Assembly (NCBI GenBank): GCA_013368315.1
Contig: JAACJM010000138.1
Coordinates: 124,001 to 188,000, forward strand
DNA length: 64,000 bases
Direction of reading: 5' to 3'
Source of the DNA: Tetrapyrgos nigripes
Lineage: Eukaryota > Basidiomycota > Agaricomycetes > Agaricales > Campanellaceae
The position numbers and the translations under genes are program-made. Positions 37,875-49,900 of the stretch are shown in pieces. Each line of letters starts with the position of its first letter. The stretch's first letter is position 1. The notes beneath the pieces are model-generated. The model had not been told where the DNA came from. It saw nothing but the letters and a program-made list of their open reading frames with translations, and made no database searches.

Positions 37875-38204
37875 TTGAATGAAGGTGTAGTGCCCACACT
37901 CACATTTGAAAACTGTTTCTTCACTTCAAAATGCTACACCCTGAACAAGCAACTGGTATTATTTTCAACAGACATTGACCCAACAGGTGCCTTGGTTGCT
38001 ATGTGCAGAAACAAGTGGGTTCACATTGCTGAGAACAATGTAAGATATTTCAAGAGGAAACTGAAAAAAAAAATGGGACAACTGAGTAAGTGTCTGACAT
38101 CTACGCTAGGAAAAAGACTTGAAGGACTCACCAAATTCACAGTTACAAGGCCATCAACCCCAGTCAGTTCTGAACAGGTAACATCATTGAACATATCAGT
38201 CTGA
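37875..38204 (+). CDS. hypothetical exon, possible element protein
   Basis: 109-residue frame with NKQLVLFSTDIDPTGALVAM and NKWVHIAENNVRYFKRK. The composition and the mix of beta-type and basic segments look like genuine coding sequence, but neither family nor flanking exons could be fixed. Confidence 0.3.
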   Translation: MNEGVVPTLTFENCFFTSKCYTLNKQLVLFSTDIDPTGALVAMCRNKWVHIAENNVRYFKRKLKKKMGQLSKCLTSTLGKRLEGLTKFTVTRPSTPVSSEQVTSLNISV

Positions 38205-38719
38205 GCAGCCAACAAAAACATTGAATACACTACATCCCACACCAACTAGCTTTGTTGATGTGAGTGACCAACTTTTTATCAGTAGACAATGACTTACTGT
38301 ATGGGAACCACTGGCAGATGGCTGCTGAACATGCCCTGGCTACAAATGGTTCAGGTGCAAAGCACAAATTCATGGATCACCACAAAGAAACAGAGAGTGA
38401 GGTGAGAGAGAAAATGGATGCTCTAACTTTGATGACAAATGAGGAAAACCCAGCTATGAGAGTGAATGAGGATTTAGTATTGTATTTATTGTTAAATCCA
38501 ACGACTTTCTTGTGCATGTTGATGAACTGTTAAGCATGTCAAACAATATGGTTCAAACAGTCTGACAATGTGAACAGCAAAAACTGCAGTTTTACCTGAG
38601 GTTGAAAAGTGGTGCCATAGGCAGGTGCACCTGTGACAGAAGCACAATAAACATACTGTCACGAGAATGGAAATGAAAATAGAGGCCCAGCAGCAAAAAC
38701 TTTGGTATTATACAATTAC

Positions 38720-39830
38720 AAACAAAAAATGTTCGTTTAACAGTGCCATCTGTGCTCAAGCTGTTGACTATTGAAAAGCTTCTGTATTATACATGTACAA
38801 ACAAAAAAGTGTGCTTAACAGTGCCATATGCTCAGTTCTCAGTGTACAAACAACTAACAAACAAAAAATGTGTGCTTAACAGTGCCATACACTCAGGTCT
38901 CAGACTGTGGCTATGTACTCACAGGGTGTACAAACAACTAACAAACAAAAATGTGTCCTTAACAGTACAATATGCTCAGGTCTCAGACTGTGGCTATGTA
39001 CCTGCAGAGTGTACAAACAACTAACAAACAAAAAATGTGCACTTAACAGTGCCATATGCTCAGGTCTAGTGATGTGCAGGCCAGGGCCTAAAGCCTGAAG
39101 CCTGCCCAAGCCTGGCCCAGCCCAATGCTAGGGCTTATAGGGCCTGAGGGCTGGGCTTCAAAATTTGGGAGGCCTGAAGCCCGAGGCCAGGCCCAGGGCC
39201 TGTCAGATATTTCCAACACATACTCGGCACTTGACAATGGCACATATTCAATGACAATATAAATTCTTGTAGTCAAATGGAGCTATCATAGGTGTCCTAC
39301 TACTGAATTGTACCAATGTGTATGCCTGTAATTCCTTGGTAATTCCTTCACATGGTACCCTTATATCTGACACTTGAGTTCTGCTGGAGTTCTGCCAACT
39401 TCTGGCATTGAAATAATGTCCTAGAGACCAGAAACAACCAAAAGTACACATTAATGGTCAACTTTGGCATGTATGCATGTTTATAAACCAACCAGTAATG
39501 GACAGAAAATTTTGGTAAAAAGCCCAGGCTTAAGCCCAAGCCTGGCCCAGGCCTTGTTCAGGCTTGTGCTTAGGGCTTGGGCCTTGTAAAATCCTACAAG
39601 GCCCAAGCCCTATAAAGCCAGGCCCGCACATCACTACTCAGGTCTCAGACTGTGGCTGTGTACCTGCAGAGTGTACAAACAACTAACAAACAAAAAATGT
39701 GCGCTTAACAGTGCCACCAGTGATCAACTGCATGCAGTGGTTGTGCACTCACAGATTGTACAAACAAGACCAAAAGATGTACACTTAACAGTGTCATGAA
39801 ACTCAGGGTTAAGACAATTCCTCATTTCAT
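38720..39830. repeat. tandem repeat array, unit about 100 bp, split by a MITE
   Basis: Repeated units contain GTACAAACAACTAACAAACA, AATGTGCACTTAACAGTGCC and CTCAGGTCTCAGACTGTGGC. Five to seven units are recognisable, degenerating at the right end. A hAT-like element at 39067-39636 interrupts one unit. Confidence 0.8.
39067..39636. mobile_element. hAT-like non-autonomous element, 570 bp
   Basis: Ends are inverted: TAGTGATGTGCAGGCC at the left, and TAGTGATGTGCGGGCC read inward from the right. Flanked by a perfect 8 bp direct repeat CTCAGGTC at 39059-39066 and 39637-39644. Rejoining the flanks restores the tandem-repeat unit (CTCAGGTCTCAGACTG), proving insertion. Subterminal regions are dense in AAGCCTGG/AGGCCC motifs. 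No transposase inside. Confidence 0.92.
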
Positions 39831-39944
39831 TCGGACTTGTAAATCTAATTGGAATGTAAAGGCCACATAAGCACTATAGGCAACCATAAAACTATATCTT
39901 CTTAGACTGAACATTTGATACACTTTTTACCTCTAAGAAGAGGC

Positions 39945-40590
39945 AGTTCCCGGGAAATTCCCTGGCCAGAGGGACTTCCCTGGCTCCATCAGGGACTTCC
40001 CTCAGGGAAATGACCCCCAGTTCCCCAGGGCACTTATACTACCTCAGTTGGCTCCTGTTGTCTGTTGCTCAGCATTGAGTTCATGTGGCCTCATAGCTGA
40101 CATGTCATACTGTACACCAATTGCAGACTGGAGTTGCCAATATCACATTACATTATTATTTCTAATAACCCCCTCCCAAGGTCCCAATGTATCAAAGTGT
40201 GCAATATTCAATCTGCTTATCTTCTAGAATGAAGAGAGCTTCTTTTGTCTGCTTAGAATTTGCTAAAGATCTAACCACCTTCCCTGCATTTCCCTCACTC
40301 TTAGGGAACTCCCTGTATTTCCCTCCCTCTTAGGGAATTCCCTGTAATTCCCTCACACTCAGGGACTTCCCTGTACTTCCCTCTAAACCAGGGAATTCCC
40401 CAGGACATAACTCTGGGGAGGTCCCCCAGAAGTGTTGAAGGGACTTCCCTGAAATCTAGTTTTGTTGGTTGTTCAGGGGAATTCCCCCCACCACTCTCAC
40501 AGGGAAGTCCCCTAAATATTCACATCACACTAGTGCAGGGAATTCCCTATACATTTCTTTTTAAACCCAGGCAATTCCCTCGATATTTCT
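39945..40590. repeat. left subterminal GGGAATTCCC array
   Basis: Four perfect GGGAATTCCC palindromes plus many one-mismatch variants (GGGACTTCCC, GGAAATTCCC). Mirrors the right-hand array, as expected for transposase binding sites. Confidence 0.8.
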
Positions 40591-40905
40591 TTTAAACCCA
40601 TGTAGAGTCATAACTTACATGATGGTCAGATTTGGTAAACCACTGGATAATTGTGGCTCAAAAATTTACAGTGAGGTCAAACTACCAGACCCTATACAGC
40701 TCACCCTTTAGTGAAAAAAAAAAACACCAAGTTTATTTTATTAGATATCATGCGCCTTTAGTAGTTCATTCTTTTTAATTATAGTATCTACATTGTAACA
40801 GTTTCTAGGCCTCGAAATTTGTTGAGGAATATGGGGGACAAAAAACGGCGGGGAGGATATCCCATTGAACACAATAATACCTACAAAAAGAAAACAAAGT
40901 ACTCT

Positions 40906-43900
40906 CTACAGAGCTCCCTGCTCACCCGAGTTGCTCTCATCCACCCCAGCCCCATTCTCCATCTCCTGCGCTGCCGACGCTGTCATAACACCCTCCAAGT
41001 GGCCCTCTAGCCCTTCATCAACGTCTTGTTCAAAATCCGGATCAAAATCTGACTCCTCATCCTCGTAGTGTTGTATTGGCACCGCCGACGAATTTTTTTC
41101 GATGGCCCATGCCTCTGCCAACTGCTCAGGCAACGGACCCCATGTCCCATTCCAACCATCTATGTCCCATGTCAGCGCATGCTGCCAGAGAGCACAAACC
41201 CGAAGCAAGTGGCGCTGTCGTACGTCGAACTGATACTGTAGATAGTTTTCTGCCCGTCATTGTCAGCATTTTGCAAACGGTAATGACAGTGCAAGCTCTC
41301 ACCTTCATGTGCTGCCTTTGCTCTCTGGAGCACCATCCACTCCTCTCTGAACCACTCCACGATCGCCTCTTCTTCCACCCTAAGCTGTTTGTCCTCTTCT
41401 TCACATCTGTCCAACTCCAGCATCACCCTTATCCCTTTTCGAACTTTCTCATCAGACAACCATTGAGGTGGTAACCCTCTGCCCACTCCATCCTCATAAT
41501 CCAGGCCCACATCCTGCCAAATATCATCATCGACGTCCAGGTTGAATAAACCTTCCATGTCAATAGGCCGAGGTGCAATCGCATTATGAGATGCTTTCTT
41601 CTTGATGATGAGCTCTTCCATCTTCTTCACTAGACCATTATACTTCCGCACAAGTTCCTTGATACCTGGATCCCGCCATTTAACCGCCTTCTCCATATGC
41701 TCGTTCAGTTTTTTCTCTACAATTGTGAATAAATAGACTGTTCAGACACCAAATACATGACTCTTACCACTGCGTTGCTGACGACACGACCGTTCTACTC
41801 TGTCCATCTCAAATTTCCGCCCTCTCAAACGTTCCCTGAGTCGAGTCTTGAGGGCTAGGGCGTTCATTCTTGCCGCTATGAAGGTGTTGTTGACCAACGT
41901 CAGCAGTTTTGCCTTGTCGTCTACGCCAAGTTGTTGTTCCTTCAAACGTACTTTTTCTGTTGTTTCGTTGAAATGTGCCATGGCTACGGGCAGATCCACT
42001 TCAGCTGCCGCTATCTCATAGGGAAGGGCGTTTGGATTGCTGATGACTTTTTGCAAGCGTTTGACCTCACTGTTCTGCACCTCTCTAGCTTTTCGTAAAC
42101 GAACCACCTCCTCAACGGCTCTTCTACCCCTGTTTTTATGTTGTGCTGAGCAGGTATCAGCCTGCAATCGTGTACATGAAAGTGGACAACCACTCACCTG
42201 GTAAAGGTTGCGTCTGTGCTCCTACTTGGTCCTCCCATTCCTCTCTGAGTATCTCCATACTCACGCCGCTCTCCTTGAACACCCTTTCCGCCATCTCCCA
42301 TCTCTCCTGCAACAGACGATGCTTCCGTTTCATCCACTCGCCCAAACGTAGCAAGCTCTCAGCGTTGCCAAAATGTAATTGTTGATCAAGTGTGTAAATT
42401 TGTAGATGATACTGTAAATAGAATTCATGAGTATGATCAATAAGTCTGAAATCCCAATTACTCACCCCTGCAACCCGAGTGTAAGATATCAGGCGCTGCG
42501 ATGATAACCACAATCTCTCTGCCCCTTCCCCATCTGTCAGCCCAAAACCCATGCATTTGCGAGGATGGTACACCAGTTGACAATGCCATTGATGACCGAA
42601 TGCGTGAAAGACCGAAATTGCAAACACCAGTCGAATCAGAACCTGCTCCTCTAGAAATCCCCACCTCACGCAGCTCCATTCTAATTGACAACTGATATTG
42701 TACAATAGACCTACAGTCACCAAATCGGGAAGGTGCTTGAAAAGTTTGTCCAGCAGGGCAATGGCGTAATGCTGCCGCTCGCCCGGAGAAGTCATGTTAA
42801 CCAGGAACAATGGGCGGTCATAACAGCATAGAAGAGCCATAATGCCAGTCACATCGCATCTGTCAGGGATTACCTTGGCAATGAACTCTTGGGCAGCGGT
42901 GAAGCTGCCACCACAGGCATCGAGTACCGCCCTTGAGACTTTCATCCCCTCCTCATAATCATCCCTCTCCATATCCCCAATGTTGTCCTCAGGCTTCATT
43001 TTTTGTTTTTTCTTCCTTGGTTGTTCAGCTCTTTCCCTGGCAGCGTTCACTCATTTCTCTGCTTCGTCAACCTCCTCTTTGGACAAAAAGAAAGTGTCCA
43101 GGTGTTGTCTAGGTGGGTCTTGGCCACGTCTATTATGTCGTTGTGTAAAGCATGCATCTAGACAAACAAGAACGTCTGACCTGAACCGTTCAAGTCATCC
43201 GTCAGTCATTGTACTGCTGAGGGATTGGACAGTTACCATTTCAGGCGATTGCTCTTCTCAAAACTACCTCCAAAGCAAGCAGGACATCGAGAGTGCAGAT
43301 ATTCGCTAGGACGAGATAGAGGAGGAGGGTTCCCATCTGTAGAGTCCTCATCCTGCGAGTCTTGTAAAAGACTTTCACGATTTCTTTTGTGGCGTCTGCT
43401 AGGCGTTTCAATGTCTTCTTCGTCCCCCACGTCTTCCAGGGAAGCTCTCTCCGGAACTCTCAGTCCTGGCACTGAGGGAGCGATGTCACTGACCTCCTCA
43501 GTGTCGCCGTTAGTCCCGGTCATCAAACTACTCCTTTTATTGGTCACCAGAGCGTTGAGGTAAGATTCCGTGGAAGCTTGGAGACTGTTGAACCACAGAA
43601 GGCAGTTACTGAATCTGTGCCGTAAGGAATCCTATATACCTGGGTCAGGACTGACTTTCCAGAGACCATCACAATGACACACTCACTTTACCGTCCAGTT
43701 TATAACCCTGATTCCGTAGAAAATCCTCTAATGCTCCACACCAAGCGGTATGGTTTGGGGCAACTCGCGTGAAGAGCCTCGAAACGAAATCCAGCATGCA
43801 AATGTCCACGGCCAGAGAAGGAAATTTTGGTGCACAGGGAAAAAATCCACTCCGAACCAGTTGTTCAGCTGCTGGCCTGCAACTGCACACCTTGAGTTTG

Positions 43901-44411
43901 ATGCTTTCGAGTTCTGGCAAAGTCCGTCTAAACTTTAATCCTTCATCAGTCAATAATACTACAAAACTCACTGTTGAAGCACACAAGTTGGACAGTCCGC
44001 TCGGTGCAGTCAGAACAGTTTATACATGCACGCAGAGTCATCAATGATGAAGCTGGTAGGCAGAGACTCTCTGTTTGATGCAGAACCTCCATATAAGGCT
44101 GACGAAGCCGAGGCAGGAGCCCTTGCCACCGTACATATTGAGCTTGACGTTTCTGATTGTGATTGGACAGCGATGGAGGAAGCTGACCATCTACAATCCA
44201 CCCTCGGTTACCCGGACGTTTTGAAGGCGATTTGGGGACGTGGGTATTTGCACGAGGATCCTGCTGTAATGCACGGATGGTTGGCTTCTTGACCAGAGGG
44301 CACAGAAGTTGGTTGGAGGTCCAGGGACGGCGCTGCTTTGGTGGGACTGGATTTCTTCCTACGAGGCCTCAGACTGGACATGGTGTTTACAGCTGGCACC
44401 ACAAAACCCAT
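40906..44411 (-). pseudogene. KDZ transposase with CxC1-like cysteine cluster
   Basis: Transposase of the Kyakuja-Dileera-Zisupton superfamily with an RNase H-like DDE core. N-terminal exon MSSLRPRRKKSSPTKAAPSL (alternative upstream Met at 44411), then YVRWQGLLPRLRQPYMEVLH, the CxC1-like cluster CSCRPAAEQLVRSGFFPC and NHTAWCGALEDFLRNQGYKL, RCPACFG, then DVLVCLDACFTQRHNR (first catalytic Asp region). Next come CYDRPLFLVNMTSPGERQHY (second Asp region), VGLLYNISCQLEWSCVRW, FHAFGHQWHCQLVYHPRK and GFGLTDGEGAERLW (catalytic Glu region), then charged helices and an acidic C-terminus ending at 40906. About eight introns. A TGA at 43053-43051 interrupts VDEAEK-stop-VNAARE where a Trp is expected; otherwise the frame is well kept. 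So it is probably inactivated by one recent nonsense change. Confidence 0.85.
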
Positions 44412-44546
44412 AGTTTAACGTCATTGCGGACGCGTCCCTGAATCTCACTAACACACCAATCTCAATCTTGAAAAAGTAAGACCGATGCATTTGGGCACAA
44501 ACAAGTACAATGTCCTCCTACGCTAATATTTGCTGCAATCCTTAGA

Positions 44547-44554
44547 TATATAAA
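44547..44554 (+). promoter_or_regulatory. TATA-like box
   Basis: TATATAAA 54 bp before the ATG at 44608, in the divergent promoter shared with the transposase. Confidence 0.45.
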
Positions 44555-44607
44555 GCCATAGCCCAGCATTCACATTCTCACTCTCCTTTCACTCTTCCTT
44601 CTACCTC

Positions 44608-45090
44608 ATGCCTCAGCAACGTCTCATCGAGCCACTCTTTCCCTTTGACAACTTCGGTGTCTGTCCTCCAGAGCCGGTCGCCGAGTGGGAACTGGAATTT
44701 ATAGATGTCAGCGACGCTCCTGCATATCTTCGCAATGCGTCCCGTGTAGGCAAGGCCAGATTCGTCATCCTCAGGTACATGTACTGGGGACTCGTTGACT
44801 TTGTCTCGGAGTGTCCGCGCGCCAAAAAGCCTCACAATATGTTCCTCAGCAAGCAAGGCCGGCTTAGCTTCCACTGCCAAAAATGTAATCGTATCACTCT
44901 CTGCATTCCTCTGCCCAAGTTGGCCCAGGATCTCCTCAATGACTATCTCCAGAAATGGAAGGAGTTTGACAAAATCAACTCCAATCGCCAAGAAAGACAC
45001 GAGCGCTGGAGGCATTGGTTCAATGGAGTCCTCGCGGAAATACATCAAGGCAAGTTCAAGTACCCTTCTCTCGTCCATCCACTCAACTAA
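44608..45090 (+). CDS. element-borne small CxxC protein 1
   Basis: Single-exon gene of 160 aa, MPQQRLIEPLFPFDNFGVCP to KYPSLVHPLN. A HCQKCNR zinc-knuckle-like pair sits at about residues 91-94, after a mixed alpha/beta region ending GRLSF. A long amphipathic basic helix follows (LNDYLQKWKEFDKINSNRQE). No known family recognised. It runs divergently from the transposase and is followed in the same orientation by a second protein of similar plan. It may be a DNA- or protein-binding accessory factor of the transposon; that is inference. Intact frame and a TATA-like box suggest it can be expressed. Confidence 0.65.
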   Translation: MPQQRLIEPLFPFDNFGVCPPEPVAEWELEFIDVSDAPAYLRNASRVGKARFVILRYMYWGLVDFVSECPRAKKPHNMFLSKQGRLSFHCQKCNRITLCIPLPKLAQDLLNDYLQKWKEFDKINSNRQERHERWRHWFNGVLAEIHQGKFKYPSLVHPLN

Positions 45091-45135
45091 CTTGACACTG
45101 CCTTGACACCAGCTCAGTCTTTGTAGGGTTTTCTG

Positions 45136-45156
45136 CCCCCCCCCCCCCCCCCCCCC
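45136..45156 (+). repeat. poly-C tract, 21 bases
   Basis: Uninterrupted run of 21 C just after the first small CxxC gene, followed by CT-rich sequence. Length may be unreliable in raw reads. Confidence 0.7.
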
Positions 45157-45674
45157 TCTCTTTCACTCACTTCGCCCTCTCTACCACACCACTTCCCTTT
45201 TTCAACTCCACCCTTCTCAGCACCACCTTCCCTTTCGTTTTGATCCTTTCCCTCACTGACTACACTACCTCTATAATATCCTCCACCGTTCTCTCCTGCA
45301 TCCTATAGCATTCTTTCTCAACTTTTTATTTCGTTTCCATGTGTAGATTCTTTGCGTCGTTAGTCCACCAATAGAGTAATTTCCATATAATGTAATTCAT
45401 TCAATGTTTGCCATCCTGGTCCATAAATGAAGAGCAGTCAGGGAATGACGATAATGTCAATACAACAGTCTAACAATTATCCAATGCTAACCTGCGCTTA
45501 CCAAGTGCTGCAGGTTCATATCTGGCATCAAAGCCTCGGTGTGCCAGGATCTACGATTGCCGCTTTCCACGTTTGAGAACGTTTGGTTTCTCCAAAAGTA
45601 TGCTGCGACTATACTTATAACAAGACATTTAACGACATTCTTTTTAGAGCCAGATCTTGCACTTACCCCCTGAG

Positions 45675-46172
45675 ATGAACATTGACCGGCCCAGCACTAT
45701 CAACCCTAACTGGCTACGACGCTCCAAGCTCGCACCCTTCATCAACCTCACCCTGGATTACGACTCTCCTCGTATGATTGATACCATTCGGCGACACTTT
45801 ATTCGCTACTGGAACATCCACCAATGCTCAGTCTATTCCTCCCAGGTCCACATAGTCTCCATTGATCCTCTTTGGTTGGATCTCCAAGTCTCTTGTTCCT
45901 ACTGCCACATTCACCGGACCATCAAACCTCTCACCGCCGATGAGCGAAAGGAGCTTCGCGACATCTACCCTCATTATCGCTTCAGGACTGAAGGCTATGT
46001 CCGTGAGTCCAAGGTCTTTTCTATCCAAGTAATGTACTGACTTACCCTTCAAGCCTTAGCTGCATATTCTTCATCTCAGGTTCCAACTCAGACGTTGGCT
46101 CCTCAGGGACATCGCTATTGCTCCCCGCCTCCTCCTTATTTGCCTCCTCGTCTTCCCACAGCTAGTTTCTAA
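45675..46172 (+). CDS. element-borne small CxxC protein 2
   Basis: Two exons, 45675-46002 and 46060-46172, with a clear GTGAGT...TTAG intron, giving 146 aa. MNIDRPSTINPNWLRRSKLA leads to a beta-rich region, SIDPLWLDLQVSCSYCHIHR with CSYC, a charged helix (TADERKELRDIYPHYRFR) and a Ser/Pro-rich tail (GHRYCSPPPPYLPP). Layout parallels the previous gene: N-terminal alpha/beta part, one CxxC, then a helix. Function unknown. TATA-like TATACTTATAA lies about 60 bp upstream. Possibly paralogous to protein 1 at fold level; sequence identity is low by eye. Confidence 0.55.
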
Positions 46173-46959
46173 GGGGCGGGCCACAGGCAAGACCCCATCA
46201 ATCTGGATTCGGATGAACTGGGTAGTCATTGTAATCTGATCGTGCTTAGTGATTTCCGAGCTCGAAGAGGAAGAGCGGGAGGTGGCTGAGGTCATGACCC
46301 TGTGCTTGGAATAATTCTTCGGATATATCTGACGCAGAATGGAGAAAACCTGTCCTGAAGTCAATAGTCAGCCTCAATCGTATCACGGAACATGTATAAC
46401 GTACCTCAAAAAACCATAATCCATATAGCCAGATCTTGCTTGTATGAACCTGCTTCCCCGATCCCTTGGTCCGTTACCAGAAAGCACAATACGCCGAAAT
46501 ACTAATCAAACAGGGAGTCGTCCCTAAGCGTGTGTACTGCGGCCAATAGAAAAACAAACACCCAGTACTCACCACGACATACAGCCCCATCTATCTAGTT
46601 TAACGTCTTTGCGGACGCTTCTTATTTCTCTTAATTTCTCGAGTACTAATCCAAAAACACCCTGAATAGATTGGCCATACGATACATTTACATGAATGCA
46701 ATAAACTATTTTAAACAGTGCTTTATCTTATTGTCTATGGCTATGTTAAGCTGTAAGATTATCAAGAAGTCCGATACAGAACACCTGTAGAAGTTATGTA
46801 TGCTACAAAAAAGAAAGCATCATGACAGCAGTAAGAAAGCAAGAAATACAGCAGCACAACAAGGATCAAACGTCCCCCAACCGAACACAAACGCAACAGA
46901 CACGAAACAAAAAGGAGAGAGCCAAAGGAGACCAAGGAGACCTAGAACTGTCTTGTGTC
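46173..46959. other. intergenic within the element
   Basis: Convergent 3' ends of the small CxxC gene and the Spt5-like gene. No gene supported. Confidence 0.35.
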
Positions 46960-49900
46960 TCATTCACAGCGGACTCTTGGCCTGGGCCTTTTGTTACGGG
47001 CTTGGGCCTCGTCGTGCAACCGCTTTATCTCTGCCTTGAATTGTTCTCTATTGACGTCTCCAGCTGCCTTGGCATATTCTTCGGGCCTGACCAGAACAAA
47101 GCCTTCCACCCGATTTTCAATATCTTCTCCCCAGTCACGGAACTCCACAGCCATAATGGCCAGCTGCTGTTCCTTCTCCCCCTCTACATCGATAAAATCA
47201 TGGTAGAAGGGCCAGAGGTATTTGCCTGTGTGCTCTCCATGGACAACCAGCAGCGCATCGCGGTTTTTCTTGTGGGATTGATTAAGATGTCCTTCCAACG
47301 GATGTATCTCGTTGGGAGGAACGTCTCGCCACCCATTGCGATCGGTGATTCGCACCAGCCCAGTCCTCGAGTTCGGTTTGGCCACAACTTTCGGTTCTCC
47401 AGGACCTTTTGAAGGTATCCATCGGGCGAAGAATTCCTTGCCATGCAGACGAGAGTCAACAGCCCAGTGAGTAGATAACGTCGAAGTGGAAGCATTAGTG
47501 GCCGTGGACATCTCATCCGTTGACTCACTACCTCTCCATGGCAGCGTCTTTCCCAGCTCGAAAGCAGGCCCAGGAAGCGCAGGGAGAGTATTTTGGGGTT
47601 TGAGGGGTGCTGGTTTAACAGGAGAGACATATACTAACGGCTCCCAATAGGCTTCTCTGCTCCAGAGAGGATAACGAGCCGCTAAGAAAAGTCCAGTTCT
47701 GCAAAAATAAGACAGATAGCTTGCAAAGAGTCCACATCATATTGAGACAATTCAACTTACTGGTGGTCTCTAACCCAAGTGTAGTCCACCTCGATGCAGG
47801 GATTCCCTCCCCTCTCAATGCGTATCATGTACAGTTCTACTCTGATAGTCAGCCTGCTAGGACGAAGATGATCTCGTCTCACGTCCTTCACGGTTCCCAA
47901 GCTCCTCGTCAGTCCCTTTATGACACTGACGTCCTGCTTTCCGACCCAAGGGCACACGGAAGGCTGATATACGAGACTGTTTTCTGGTGTCAGTACCTCT
48001 CCAGAATGGACGTCGTAGATTGGTTTTTCCCAGCCGTCTTGGTCCAACTCAACCTTCAGATTGGGAGCTCTCGGCAATGAGTCAAGCTTTGTGGAGTAGG
48101 AACTGGTGTGCTGATGAGGTACAATGTGCTCAGCAGAACCGTCGGTCCAATTGAGCTGTCGAAACTGCATTTGATGTGCCTGAAGTGGGAATTGCTGCTT
48201 GAGTGGTTTCTTAGACCTACGGAGTAAGTCAGTAAAACATACATTTGAGGGGAAGCGCAAACTCACTGATGCTCGACAACGTCATCATGGCGCAGAACAG
48301 CAGTGACTCCGGCCATAGGAATGTCCACATGAACCATAGTGTAACCCTTCCTCGACATGGATACATCGACTACGAAGCCAGTATGCTGCTTATACTGTTT
48401 GCCTGCAGCCACCAGGACATGAGTATTGATCCATGGCACCGCAAACTCGGGCCTAGGTGACTGCAGTCGGCAGGTATTGGGATGGACTTCAATGTCCTGA
48501 TGAAGCAGTCAGTGATTAGCACTGTTTGAGGGATTAGGGAATGGACATACCTCGCCGTCTGGTGCATCCGGTGTCTTGTGCCATAAAACCATTTTTACTT
48601 GGATATCACTATGGGAGACAACCCAGCCAAGCAGTCCTTTGTGTCGACCTCTCTCCACCTGAACCAGGTCTCCTACTTTGAATGTTTTGAGCAGATTACC
48701 ATTCGGGATTAAAACAGCGGTCTTGGCCTCGTCGAACCCATCGTACTCAGAAAAATGAACCCTGCATCCATGAGACTCCACAGACTGGACTGTTCCCTTT
48801 CGGAGAATGCGTTCCACAGGAGGGAGAATCTCTACACTCGTCCTGCCAGCCTCTCGAACTGCCCGAACCGTGTCATTGGCAAAGAAAACCCATTCGCGGG
48901 GATCGGGAAAATCCATTCGGCCCAGGTAAGGATGACCACTCATGACGAACAGGATATGTGAGTATTCGTCCATGGTAATGTCAAGTATTGAAACTGAGCT
49001 GTATGGAACGGACATTTGAAGGAGTCCGAAATGAAACTGGTCTTCATCCCAAACGAAGTGCTGACACGCCAGCTTTTTCGTCCACTCTTGCTTTTTCAGC
49101 CTCGCCAACCTGTCTACTCTGTTTTCTGACTCATCTATTTCATCCTCGGTGTCCTCGTTCATCTCAGCCTCAGTCAGAATACGCTTGGCTCCGGGAAATT
49201 CTACAATGGAAAACAGATGTTGGGCTGGCCTCTGAGAGTTTTTGAATGCGGTAACTGAGACATTCCAGTCTGCTAAGAGAGGTGGTACAATTCACGGTAT
49301 CACCAAGACTTGAAGACGTTGTTGCCCATCATGATGCTCCTGACGAACTACCGCGGCAAGATCGCCACTGTAAATCCCCTTGGTGATCCTGACCCATTGA
49401 CCAGGCTGTATGTCAGGAGGAGGTCGCCAGCTTAGCAGCTCAGCCACCTGATTCTTCGTTAGCTGACGCATACGCACCCATGCACGGGACACTCCAGCAT
49501 CGTGGCGTTGTTTGACTGAGACTGAGATTGGCACAGCGGGATGAGAATGAAGAAAAGCCACCACATCTGTTTCCTGTGGGTACTTTCCTAAGTCTGCTTC
49601 CAAACAGACATAGCTGGAGAGCCTGGCAACAGCGAATGCACTGAAGATCCTGGCATGGTAGACCCCAGGAGGAACTATACCATGCGCATCAGGCTGACTG
49701 CATTGCAGTACAGGCGAGGGTATAACGTAGGCTGAGGGAGCCAGCGATGACATGGTACAGTTCTCTGAGCTAAGCCACTCAGTCAATGCAGAAAGAGTGA
49801 CCGTTGAGTCTTGAGAAACAATCCATTCCAGGAGATGAGGACGATGTTCTTGTAGATATCGATTCCGTCTATGTTCAGGGGTTTCGTCGGGGTCCAAACC

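Noticed and set aside
38720..39830. CRISPR-like array
   Set aside because: Fungal context, units are contiguous and degenerate without unique spacers.
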